DNA from: Nocardiopsis chromatogenes YIM 90109
GTDB lineage: Bacteria > Actinomycetota > Actinomycetes > Streptosporangiales > Streptosporangiaceae
Direction of reading: 5' to 3'
DNA: 32,087 bases
NCBI RefSeq assembly: GCF_000341185.1
Contig: NZ_ANBH01000271.1
Span: 1 to 32,087 of the forward strand
This document shows, piece after piece, positions 17,684 to 25,448 of the stretch. Made by a program: the position numbers and the translations under genes. Position 1 is the stretch's first letter, and each line of letters starts with the position of its first letter. The notes beneath the pieces were generated by a model. That model did no database searches and was not told the DNA's origin. It saw nothing but the letters and a program-made list of their open reading frames with translations.

Positions 17684-18091
17684 ATGGCCGTCACCCTGAT
17701 GCACCCCGAAGGGCTCCCCAAGATCGACCTGTACGGGCAGGTGTCGGTCGCGACCGGGTCGCGGCTGGTGTCCGTGGCCGGGCAGGTGTCCTGGGACGCC
17801 GAGCAGAACACGGTCGGCGCGGGGGACCTCGCCGCCCAGATCGAGCAGTGCTACCGCAACGTCGCCACCGGCCTGGAGGCGGCAGGGGCGACCTTCGACG
17901 ACGTGGCGCGGCTGACCGTGTACGTCGTGGACTGGACGCCGGACCTGATGCCCGTGTTCCTGGAGGGCATGGAGCGGGTGGCCAAGGCGCTGGGCAAGGC
18001 GCCGACACCTCCGATCGCGGTGATCGGCGTCGCCGCGCTGGACATCCCCGACCATTTGGTGGAGATCGAGGCGACGGCCCTCGTCGACTGA
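17684..18091 (+). CDS. RidA/YjgF-family protein
   Basis: A 135-residue protein of the Rid superfamily, small trimeric proteins; RidA itself deaminates reactive enamines and imines. Family features are GRLVSVAGQVSWDAE-type text near residue 30, QIEQCYRNVATGLEAAGATFDDVARLTVYVVDW in the middle and LVEIEATALV at the end. The family arginine that usually follows a Pro-Ala in the last third (PAR) is not present: the sequence reads APTPPIAVIGVAAL. It is therefore more likely a Rid-like subgroup without imine deaminase activity. The start has GAGGAGAGG upstream. It is divergent from hxlR. Confidence 0.92.
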   Translation: MAVTLMHPEGLPKIDLYGQVSVATGSRLVSVAGQVSWDAEQNTVGAGDLAAQIEQCYRNVATGLEAAGATFDDVARLTVYVVDWTPDLMPVFLEGMERVAKALGKAPTPPIAVIGVAALDIPDHLVEIEATALVD

Positions 18092-18105
18092 GGCGGCCCC
18101 ACGGA

Positions 18106-18174
18106 CGGCCGACCGGCGACAGCGTCCTCCGGGGCTTGGAGGGGGGAGCCTACGGGGCGGGCACCGGTCGGCCG
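18106..18174. terminator. Terminator between convergent genes
   Basis: An 11-bp perfect repeat (CGGCCGACCGG / CCGGTCGGCCG) encloses 47 bases with a further CCTCC/GGAGG pair. It lies between the stops of the ridA-like gene and the kinase, which face each other, and could serve both. Confidence 0.55.
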
Positions 18175-18175
18175 C

Positions 18176-20062
18176 TCAGTCGGAATCCGTCTTCGGGACG
18201 AGGCAGGCGACTCTGTCCGTGGAGACCGAGACGGTATGCTGCTCCTGGATCCACTCGGGCACGTCATCGCAGACATGGCGCCTGACCCCGGAGGCCTCCT
18301 GGTAGTAGGGGAACCCGCTGGCGGTCCCCGTACGCACCTCGGCCGCAGTGTACGCGGCCGCGGCAGAGAAACAGGGGATCTCCACCGGATCACCGTCGCC
18401 GATGTAGGTGATGCAGTCCCCCGCCACGATCTCCGCGGTGCCGTCGTTGGCCCACCGGCTGGCCCATTGGGCGAACTCGTAGTGGTTGGTGTACAGGAGA
18501 GCGACGACGGCGACCGCGACCGCGGCGGCGATCCACCCTCCGAAGGACTCCGACCCGCTCTGTGCCGCCTCGTCCCCGGTCGTGCCCCCTCCCGTCGTCC
18601 CCTCGGGGCTCGCCGCCTCGCCGGAGCCCTGCGCGCCGGACGGCCGAGCGGGCCGGGAGACCGGTGACCCCCACTTCCCCTGTGCGTGCTTCTGCGGGTG
18701 GGGGAAGACGAAGGCGCCGGGCGAGGGCCCGTGCCGAGATGAGGCGATGCCGTTGCGGTTCGAGGAGAAGTAGACGGTTTGGCCGGGCCTGACTTCGAAC
18801 GTGACCGTGCCTCCGCGGCTCAGGCTGATGAGCCCGGCGTGCACGGCGGCGAAGCCGACCGAGGAGTCGTCGGTATAGACCTCGTCTCCGCGGACTTCGC
18901 CGCGAACGGTGCCTTCGGCCGGCGGCAGGGTGACGGTGAAGCGCTCGAAGTCGCGGCCCCGGAAGTTCATGGCGGTGAACCCCCACCCCACTTTGGTCTT
19001 GCCGAGGGAGACCGGGGCCGGAGCCGCGCGGTTCGCCGGACGCGCGGAGGACGGCGCCTTCCCGGCCCCGGCTTTCGGTTCGGCCTTCCGCCCCTCCCCC
19101 ACCTGCTCCGCCGCTCGTCCCGCCTGCGCCGCCCCCGGCGACAAGGCATCGGCCCCCTCGGGGCCGACGAGGGTCAGGACCTTCGTCCTCTCCCGGGTGA
19201 TGACCTCGGTGACCGCGTCGGGCACCCAGTGCGCACCGGGCGGTGCCTCCTCCGCCTCCGCCTGTGATGCGAGGTCATCCAGCACATCGTCCGTGGAGGG
19301 TCTTCGCCCCGGCTCTTTTTCGAGGCAGGACTTCACCAGCTTGGCCAGGCGCCCCGAGACCCCGGACAGGTCGGGCGCCTCGTGCACGATCCGGTAGGCC
19401 ACCGCATGCGGCGCCCCCGTCCCGAAGGGGCCGGCGCCTGTGGCGGCGAAGAAGAGCACGCACCCCAGGGAGAACACGTCGCTCGGCGGGCCGATCTCCT
19501 CGCCCCGCGCCTGCTCGGGAGACATGAACGCCGGGGTTCCCAGCACGGTCCGGCTCTGCGTGAAGCTGGTCGCGTCCATGGCCCGCGCGATGCCGAAGTC
19601 GATCAGCCGGGGCCCGTCCTCGGCCAGGATGACGTTGCCGGGCTTGAGGTCCCGGTGCACCAGCTCCTTGGCGTGGACAGCGGCCAGCCCCTCCGCGAGA
19701 CCCGCCCCCAGGGCGGCGACCGCCCCCACCGGGAACGGGCCGTGCCCGTCCACGGCCCACTGCAGGGACGGCCCCGCGATGTAGGCCGTGGCGAGCCACG
19801 GCGGCGTACCACCGGTATCGGCGTCGACGACCTGGGCGGTGTAGTGGCCGCCGACGCGGCGGGCGGCGTCGACCTCCAGGGTGAACCGGCGCAGGAACCC
19901 GTTGTCCCCGGCGAGCTCGTCGCGCACGACCTTGACGGCGACGGGACGGCCGCCCTTGGAGCTGCCGAGGAACACCTGCCCCATTCCCCCTGCGCCCAGG
20001 CGCGCCTTGAGCCGGTAGGGACCCACGGAACGTGGGTCACCGCTGCGCAGGGGTGCGAGCAC
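18176..20062 (-). CDS. Transmembrane Ser/Thr protein kinase (PknB-like)
   Basis: A 628-residue signalling kinase. The kinase domain (about 13-265) is complete: glycine loop GAGGMGQVFLG near 23-33, ATP-binding lysine K44 in VAVKVV, HRDLKPGN with D138, DFG with D155, and GTPAFMSPEQ in the activation segment. A Pro/Ala linker leads to a domain at about 350-460 that I do not recognise. It looks beta-rich (VGWGFTAMNFRGRDFERF; VTFEVRPGQTVYFSSNRNG) and should be cytoplasmic. One membrane helix (about 510-524) is followed by an outer domain of about 100 residues with four cysteines (550, 564, 598, 620), which may form two disulfides and sense an outside signal. The GTG at 20062 was chosen because LAPLRSGDPRSVGPYRL is the typical actinobacterial kinase N-terminus and GGGAGG precedes it; the open frame reaches 20170. 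Confidence 0.94.
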   Translation of the reverse strand: MLAPLRSGDPRSVGPYRLKARLGAGGMGQVFLGSSKGGRPVAVKVVRDELAGDNGFLRRFTLEVDAARRVGGHYTAQVVDADTGGTPPWLATAYIAGPSLQWAVDGHGPFPVGAVAALGAGLAEGLAAVHAKELVHRDLKPGNVILAEDGPRLIDFGIARAMDATSFTQSRTVLGTPAFMSPEQARGEEIGPPSDVFSLGCVLFFAATGAGPFGTGAPHAVAYRIVHEAPDLSGVSGRLAKLVKSCLEKEPGRRPSTDDVLDDLASQAEAEEAPPGAHWVPDAVTEVITRERTKVLTLVGPEGADALSPGAAQAGRAAEQVGEGRKAEPKAGAGKAPSSARPANRAAPAPVSLGKTKVGWGFTAMNFRGRDFERFTVTLPPAEGTVRGEVRGDEVYTDDSSVGFAAVHAGLISLSRGGTVTFEVRPGQTVYFSSNRNGIASSRHGPSPGAFVFPHPQKHAQGKWGSPVSRPARPSGAQGSGEAASPEGTTGGGTTGDEAAQSGSESFGGWIAAAVAVAVVALLYTNHYEFAQWASRWANDGTAEIVAGDCITYIGDGDPVEIPCFSAAAAYTAAEVRTGTASGFPYYQEASGVRRHVCDDVPEWIQEQHTVSVSTDRVACLVPKTDSD

Positions 20063-20206
20063 GGGACCTCCCGGCGTCGGGGCCCGGCGAGGCCCGGGTC
20101 CCAGCATGATGCCAGGCACGCACGACCGGCGAACAGACCTGGACCCCCTGCCGCACAGGGGTTCCGGCACCGGACAGCACCCGGACCGACGGCCCCCGCC
20201 TCGCGG

Positions 20207-21391
20207 TCACACGGCGGCGAGCGCCCGCTCGATGTCGGCCCACAGGTCGTCGGGGTCCTCGATGCCCACCGCGATCCGCACCGTCCCCTCGGTGATGCCC
20301 GCGGCCTCCAGCTCGGCGGCGGTGAGGCGGTGGTGGGAGGTGGAGGCGGGCGCCATCGCCAGCGTCTTCACGTCGCCCAGGGACGGGGCCAGGCTCGCCA
20401 CCTCCAGCGCCTCGGTGAAGGCGGCGCCCGCCGCCCGGCCGCCGTGCAGGTCGAAGGAGAGCACGCCGCCGCCCGAGGCGAGCAGCCGGGAGGCCAGGGC
20501 GTGGTCCGGGTGGTCGGGCAGGTCGGGGTGGGCGACCGAGCGCACAGCCGGGTGCTCGGCCAGGCGGCGGGCGATGGTGGCCGCGTTGGCGCCGTGCCGG
20601 GGCATGCGCAGCGCCAGCGTCCGCAGGCCGCGCAGGGTGAGCCAGGCGTTGAAGGGAGAGGCGCAGGCGCCCAGTTCGACGCCGTGCTCCCACACCCGCC
20701 GGTGCAGGCCGCGGTCGGCGAAGACGGCGGCGCCGCCGATCGCGTCCCCGTGCCCGCTCAGGTACTTGCTGGTGGAGTGGAGGGAGATGTCGGCGCCGTG
20801 GTCGAGCGGGCGGAACAGCAGCGGTGTGGCGAAGGTGTTGTCGACGGCCGTGGGCACCCCGGCCTCGCGGGCGGCCGCGGCCAGCGCGGGCACGTCGCTC
20901 ACGCGGGTGGTGGGGTTGGCGATGGTCTCCAGGTACAGCAGCCGGGTGTTCGGCCGCAGGAGGGCCCGCACCTCCTCGGGGTCGTCGCCGGACACCCGGT
21001 CGACCTGCACGCCCCAGCGCTTCTCCAGGTCGGTGAACAGGGCGTGGGTGCCGCCGTAGAGAGCGCGCTGGGCGATGACGTGGTCCCCGCCGCCCACGAG
21101 GGCGGTGACCACGGCGTTGACCGCACCCATGCCGGAGGCGTAGGCGGTGGCGGCGGCCCCGTGTTCGAGGTCGGCGAGGGCGTGTTCCAGGGAGCTGACG
21201 GTGGGGTTGGAGTAGCGGCCGTACAGGGGGGCGGCGCCGGGGCCGTCGAAGGCCCCCGCCAGCGCCTCGGCCGTCGCGAAGGAGAACAGGTGGTCGAGGT
21301 GGAGCGGGGTGCCCAGCGGGCTGCTGCCCTCGGGCTCGGACACCGGGGTGTGCACGCTGCGGGTCGCGTCGTCGAGTGCGGTGCGTTCCAT
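20207..21391 (-). CDS. Cys/Met metabolism PLP-dependent enzyme
   Basis: A 394-residue fold-type I PLP enzyme of the cystathionine gamma-synthase / gamma-lyase / methionine gamma-lyase family. Marks are YGRYSNPTVSSLEHALADLEHG, ASGMGAVNAV (PLP phosphate loop), LYLETIANPT, AVDNTFATPLLFRPLDHGAD and the lysine motif HSTSKYLSGHGDAIGG. The exact substrate cannot be told from sequence. The ATG at 21391 begins the conserved region; an earlier in-frame start at 21433 would run into the intergenic palindrome. It is divergent from a MocR regulator, so its expression is probably governed by a PLP- or amino-acid-sensing factor. Confidence 0.94.
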   Translation of the reverse strand: MERTALDDATRSVHTPVSEPEGSSPLGTPLHLDHLFSFATAEALAGAFDGPGAAPLYGRYSNPTVSSLEHALADLEHGAAATAYASGMGAVNAVVTALVGGGDHVIAQRALYGGTHALFTDLEKRWGVQVDRVSGDDPEEVRALLRPNTRLLYLETIANPTTRVSDVPALAAAAREAGVPTAVDNTFATPLLFRPLDHGADISLHSTSKYLSGHGDAIGGAAVFADRGLHRRVWEHGVELGACASPFNAWLTLRGLRTLALRMPRHGANAATIARRLAEHPAVRSVAHPDLPDHPDHALASRLLASGGGVLSFDLHGGRAAGAAFTEALEVASLAPSLGDVKTLAMAPASTSHHRLTAAELEAAGITEGTVRIAVGIEDPDDLWADIERALAAV

Positions 21392-21408
21392 GACCCCATG
21401 CCACCGGG

Positions 21409-21435
21409 GATTGGTCCTCGGGTACAGGGCCAATC
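21409..21435. promoter_or_regulatory. Palindromic operator between PLP enzyme and mocR
   Basis: GATTGGTCC (21409-21417) and GGGCCAATC (21427-21435) are inverted copies with one mismatch and a 9-base spacer. They lie between the divergent start codons. A further ATGGTCC copy overlaps the mocR start (21444-21450). MocR factors usually bind such sites in their divergent intergenic region; binding here is inferred. Confidence 0.6.
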
Positions 21436-21443
21436 AGGGCAGA

Positions 21444-22907
21444 ATGGTCCGCATGGGAACGGACAAGGTGGACGCGCGGACCCTGGCGTCACTGCTGGGG
21501 CGCTGGTCGGCGGGGCGGGGGCCGCTGTACCTGCTGCTGGCCGGGCGGATGCGGCGGCTGATCGAGGAAGGGACGCTGCGCGCCGGGGCGGTCCTGCCGC
21601 CCGACCGGGTACTGGCCTCGGCGCTGGCGGTGGGGCGCACCACGGTGGTCGCGGCCTACGAGGAGCTGCGCGGCGAGGGGCGGATCGAGCGGCGCCAGGG
21701 CAGCGGCACCCGGGTGGCCGAGGCGGTGCCGCTACCCCCGGCGGTGGGCGGCGGGCCGGAGAACCCGATGTTCCTGCACCTGATCGAGCCGCAGGACGGG
21801 ACGGTGGTGCTGAGCTGCGCCGCCCCGGAGGAGCCGCCGCCGGAGGTCGCCCGCGCCTACGGGGAGGTGTCCCTGCCCTCGGCGGTCGACCTGGGCTACC
21901 ACCCGGCGGGGCTGGCGCGGCTCCGGGAGGCGGTGGCCGCGAAGTACACGGCGCAGGGGGTGCCGACCGCGCCTGAGCAGGTGCTCGTGACCACCGGGGC
22001 GCAGCAGGCGCTGTCGCTGCTGGTGGAGCACCTGGTGGCGCCGGGCGACGGGGCGCTGGTGGAGGCACCGACGTACGCGGGGGCGCTGGACGTGCTGCGG
22101 GCGTCGGGGGCCGCCCTGATGGCGGTACCGACGGGGTCCGAAGGGCTGGACGTGGCGCGGGCGGTGCGGCTGATGGCCGAGCGGCGCCCGGTGCTGGCCT
22201 ACACGGTTCCCAACCACCACAACCCGACCGGGTCGGTGCTGCCGCCGCTGGCGGCGCGGCGGCTGGTGCGGGCGGCGGCGCAGCACGGGGTGGTGCTGGT
22301 GGACGACGCGGTCGCCGCCGACCTGTCGCTGGACGGCGCACCGGCGCCGCCGCCGCTGGCGGCCTACGGGGAGGCGGTGACGGTGGGGTCGCTGAGCAAG
22401 GTGGCCTGGGGCGGGCTGCGCGTGGGGTGGCTGCGGGCCCGCGAGGAGCTGGTGGCGCGGCTGGCCCGGCTGAAGTCGATGCGGGACCTGGGCGGCGAGG
22501 TGGGGTCCCAGCTCGTGGCGGCGCGACTGCTGGAGGACTACGAGCAGGTGCGCGGACGCCGCACGCGGGCCCTGCGGGAGGGGCACGACCTGTTGCGCGC
22601 GGAACTGGGGCGGCTGCTGCCGGAATGGGAGTGCCCTCCGGTGGCCGGGGGCCAGACGGTGTGGGTGCGCCTGCCGCGCGGGGACGCGGCGTCGTTCGCG
22701 CAGGTGGCGATCAGGCACGGGGTGGCGGTGCTGCCGGGCCCGGCCATCGACGCCTCGGGCGGGAGCCGCGACCGGCTGCGTCTGCCGTTCTCCCCCGCCC
22801 CGGACCGCCTGACGGAGGGCCTGCGGAGGCTGGCGGAGGCGTGGAACGCCTACACGGCCCCGAAGGGGACCCCGAGGGCGGTGTCCCTGGGTGCGGTCGT
22901 GGTGTGA
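21444..22907 (+). CDS. MocR-family transcriptional regulator (GntR HTH + aminotransferase-like)
   Basis: A 487-residue fusion of an N-terminal winged helix (LYLLLAGRMRRLIEEGTLRAGAVLPPDRVLASALAVGRTTVVAAYEEL, about 20-80) and a C-terminal fold-type I aminotransferase-like domain. The PLP region keeps its key residues: PNHHNPTG, VDDAVAADLS and the lysine motif GSLSKVAWGGLRVGW, so it likely binds PLP and acts as a sensor. The start is ambiguous: ATG at 21444 or ATG at 21453. Neither has a strong ribosome site, and a leaderless message is possible. It is divergent from the Cys/Met PLP enzyme, its likely target. Confidence 0.93.
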   Translation: MVRMGTDKVDARTLASLLGRWSAGRGPLYLLLAGRMRRLIEEGTLRAGAVLPPDRVLASALAVGRTTVVAAYEELRGEGRIERRQGSGTRVAEAVPLPPAVGGGPENPMFLHLIEPQDGTVVLSCAAPEEPPPEVARAYGEVSLPSAVDLGYHPAGLARLREAVAAKYTAQGVPTAPEQVLVTTGAQQALSLLVEHLVAPGDGALVEAPTYAGALDVLRASGAALMAVPTGSEGLDVARAVRLMAERRPVLAYTVPNHHNPTGSVLPPLAARRLVRAAAQHGVVLVDDAVAADLSLDGAPAPPPLAAYGEAVTVGSLSKVAWGGLRVGWLRAREELVARLARLKSMRDLGGEVGSQLVAARLLEDYEQVRGRRTRALREGHDLLRAELGRLLPEWECPPVAGGQTVWVRLPRGDAASFAQVAIRHGVAVLPGPAIDASGGSRDRLRLPFSPAPDRLTEGLRRLAEAWNAYTAPKGTPRAVSLGAVVV

Positions 22908-23039
22908 GGAGGCCACGCCTTCTGAGGACGGCGGACCCAGGGTTATACAGGCGGGCAGCGCACTGCCGATGCAGAACAAGGCACATCGGACGCACCAGGG
23001 AATCTTGCCGAGACACACCACTATGACCCCAATAGAGCC

Positions 23040-23055
23040 TACAATTCATGCATGA
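23040..23055 (+). promoter_or_regulatory. Leaderless promoter and palindrome of the vapBC-like pair
   Basis: TACAAT (23040-23045) is an almost ideal -10 box ending 6 bases before the ATG at 23052, so the message probably starts at or next to the start codon. TCATGCATGA (23046-23055) is a perfect 10-bp palindrome over the start and may be the site bound by the antitoxin. The -35 is unclear. Confidence 0.5.
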
Positions 23056-23306
23056 CAAGGATCACTGTTGATGTCAATGACGAGTGGCTCGATGCAGCCC
23101 GCGAAGAGCTGGGAACCGGGACGAAGGTAGCGACGATCAACGCCGCACTGGAGATCTTCGCCGAGCGAAGAAGGGCCCGAGAGGCCCTCGAAGCCTTCGA
23201 CGAGGTGGAGATGGACTTCGAGGGTTCGTCTGCTTCCTTCGGATACGGGGGTGGACGCGACCTCTCCCGGCTCGACGAGGAAGCCAGGACGAGGAAGGCC
23301 GTGTGA
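23052..23306 (+). CDS. vapB: VapB-type antitoxin
   Basis: An 84-residue protein with the ribbon-helix-helix start of VapB antitoxins (MTRITVDVNDEWLDAAREELGTGTKVATINAALEIFAERRRA), which binds operator DNA. The following acidic, flexible tail (EVEMDFEGSSASFGYGGGRD) would wrap the toxin. The stop overlaps the toxin start by one base (TGATG). The start follows directly behind a -10 box, pointing to a leaderless transcript and self-repression. Confidence 0.9.
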   Translation: MTRITVDVNDEWLDAAREELGTGTKVATINAALEIFAERRRAREALEAFDEVEMDFEGSSASFGYGGGRDLSRLDEEARTRKAV

Positions 23307-23725
23307 TGGCGGGAGCCGTCTATCTCGCCGACACCTCGGTCTACGTCCACCGCGCACGCCATGCCGAGGTCAAGAGGCGCTTCGACTCCCTGATGCTCGA
23401 CGGACGACTGGCGGCCTGCCAGATGGTCGCGCTGGAATACCTCAACAATGCTCCGGATCCCAAGGCCTACGAGACGCTCTGGCGTGCGCTTCACGCCCAA
23501 CGCTGGATGGACGTCACCCCCACCGCCATGGATCGTGCCTTGGAGGTCCACCGACGACTGGCGGAGAAGAGCCGTCATCGTCACTTCCGCCTTCCTGACC
23601 TGATCATCGCCGCGACGGCCGAGGAGAACGGGGCGGTCGTCCTCCACTACGACGCGGACTACGACCGGATTGCGGAGGTCACCGGTCAACCTGTCGAGTG
23701 GGTCGTCGCCCGGGGAAGCCTCTGA
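23306..23725 (+). CDS. vapC: PIN-domain toxin, VapC-like
   Basis: A 139-residue PIN nuclease, expected to cleave tRNA or other RNA when freed from its antitoxin. Acidic residues of the active site are seen in LADTSVYVH (first Asp), MVALEYLNN (Glu) and LPDLIIAATAEENGAVVLHYDADYDRIAE (two further Asp). It starts inside the antitoxin stop codon (TGATG), so it is coupled to it. The length is normal and no defect is seen. It lies in the accessory insertion, next to a decayed gene and a CRISPR array. Confidence 0.92.
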   Translation: MAGAVYLADTSVYVHRARHAEVKRRFDSLMLDGRLAACQMVALEYLNNAPDPKAYETLWRALHAQRWMDVTPTAMDRALEVHRRLAEKSRHRHFRLPDLIIAATAEENGAVVLHYDADYDRIAEVTGQPVEWVVARGSL

Positions 23726-23845
23726 CGGCCCCTGCTAGGGTGTTCCCTTCGCACGACGAGCACACAGGGCCCGACAACCAGTGCCACCAGGCTACGAGGC
23801 CCGAAACCTGAGAAGCCACGGGGCACGGGCGCGCTCGCCGATTCC

Positions 23846-24732
23846 CGTGACGGGATATCGGTCCTTACCGCCGAGTTCGAGCGGTTCGACGGGGACGGCG
23901 AGGCGCCGATGACCGCGGAGGAGTTCCAGACCAGCGTCGAGAAGGTGCTCGGAGTCGACCTGCTGACGGGCGAGGCGCGGCGGCTGTCGCGTTCACCTTC
24001 CAGGCGCGGCAGGCCGAGAGCTACCGGGACGGGCGGGTCCTGCTGGCCGAGGACGCGGCGCACCTGTTCCCGGCGACGGGGATCGCACTGAACGCCGGGA
24101 TGCTGGACGCGGTGAACCTGGGGTGGAAGCCGACCGCGGCCGTCCAGGGGTGGGCGCCGGAAGGGCTGCTGGACACCTATGGAGGGGAGCGCCACGCGGC
24201 CGCCGAGCGGACCTTGCTGCACACGCGGGCCCAGGTGGCGCTCCGGCGAGGGCTCAACCCGGTGGCGGACGCGTCGCGGGAGCTGTTCCAGGAACTGGTG
24301 GCCGATGAGTCGGCGAAGCGCCGGATGGCGGCCCTACTGGCGGGGGCCGATGTCCGCCATCCGGACCCGGCACCGGGAGCCCACCCGCTGACCGGGACGT
24401 TCGTGGAGGACCTGGCCGTGGAGACGGAGGTGGGGACGACCAGCGTCGCCGAACTCATGCGGGAGGGGCGGCCGCTGTTGCTGGTCCCGTCCGACCGCCC
24501 GGAACTGCGGGAGGCCGCCGAGGGGTGGAAGGACCGCGTGGAGGTGTGCGGGGAAACGACGGACGGCCGTCCTGCCGACGCGCTCTTGATCCGCCCGGAC
24601 TGCCACATCGCCTGGGCGGCGGGTGTCGATGAGCCCGCAGAGACCTCGGTGCCCGGACTGCGCAGGTCACTGGAGGCATGGTTCGGGCCCGGCCCGGAGG
24701 CGGCGGCCCCGACGACGACCGGGCGCGTTTAG
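23846..24732 (+). pseudogene. Remnant FAD-dependent monooxygenase
   Basis: The region resembles the middle and C-terminal part of aromatic-ring or antibiotic flavin monooxygenases. One frame gives DGISVLTAEFERFDGDGEAPMTAEEFQTSVEKVLGVDL; near 23980-23995 the match moves to another frame, VAFTFQARQAESYRDGRVLLAEDAAHLFPATGIALNAGMLDAVNLGWK, where RVLLAEDAAH is the second FAD motif. It then runs through HAAAERTLLHTRAQVAL to a thioredoxin-like end at 24732. The N-terminal FAD (GxGxxG) domain is absent, and 23726-23845 holds no trace of it. A frameshift plus a missing first third make it a pseudogene; a sequencing error could explain the shift but not the missing start. A 211-codon frame from 24100 could still be translated. 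Confidence 0.82.
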
Positions 24733-24798
24733 CGAGGAGGGTCACCGCGAGAAGGTCTGTTGGTCACCACGCCTACGCAGGCACGGCGACCAACAGCC

Positions 24799-25252
24799 CA
24801 AGGAGCCCCCGCGCGTGCGGGGAGCAGAGGTGCTCGGCGGCCTTGCCGGGCGGGCGGGGGTCCATCCCCGCGCGTGCGGGGAGCAGTCCAACACCGAGAA
24901 GGCCGGGCACGGCGAGACGGGTCCATCCCCGCGCGTGCGGGGAGCAGTGGCCGCGGGCCTCGGCGGGCATCAGGTGTTGGGGTCCATCCCCGCGCGTGCG
25001 GGGAGCAGCCGCCATGGAGGCTCCGGACCGTTCGGCGACCGGGTCCATCCCCGCGCGTGCGGGGAGCAGTCGTCGTAGGCGTCGCGGTACAAGGCATGGT
25101 CGGGTCCATCCCCGCGCGTGCGGGGAGCAGCCGCCCCGGGCCTGCTGCCGGTGAACTACCGGGGGTCCATCCCCGCGCGTGCGGGGAGCAGACCGACGAA
25201 CCCCGCGACCCGAAGGGCGCGGGGGGTCCATCCCCGCGCGTGCGGGGAGCAG
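24799..25252 (-). CRISPR. CRISPR array 2, type I-E-like, 8 repeats and 7 spacers
   Basis: Seven intact repeats end at 24886, 24947, 25008, 25069, 25130, 25191 and 25252, exactly 61 bp apart. A degenerate eighth ends at 24827, with a 31-bp spacer after it. In crRNA orientation the repeat opens CTGCTCCCCGC; array 1 opens GTGCTCCCCGC, and otherwise the 28 bases are identical. The leader lies at the right and the array is read leftwards, away from its plus-strand neighbours. Degeneration at the left confirms the old end. No cas gene lies within the window. Confidence 0.97.
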
Positions 25253-25304
25253 CTCGTTGACCTGGGGCGACTTGCCGAGCAATCTCTTGTTTTGAACAAC
25301 TTTA
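25253..25304 (-). promoter_or_regulatory. Leader of CRISPR array 2
   Basis: The first 15 bases beside the repeat (25253-25267) equal those of array 1. Next is an AT-rich stretch with TTGTT-TTG-AACAA (25287-25299). On the minus strand TAAAGT (25304-25299) fits a -10 box and would start the message about 40 bases before the first repeat. The remaining 144 bp to the next gene show nothing else I can name. Confidence 0.6.
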
Positions 25305-25448
25305 GCCTCCCTCGATTGCTGATCGCCGGAACACCTGCTCCCTCCCTCCGTCCATCGTCCTTGAAAGTTGGTGGCCTCACCACACCACAACCGTCGGGAC
25401 CGGCTGTACCGTGGGGCAACTCCGGTCCCGATGCGCGGGGAGGCGAAC

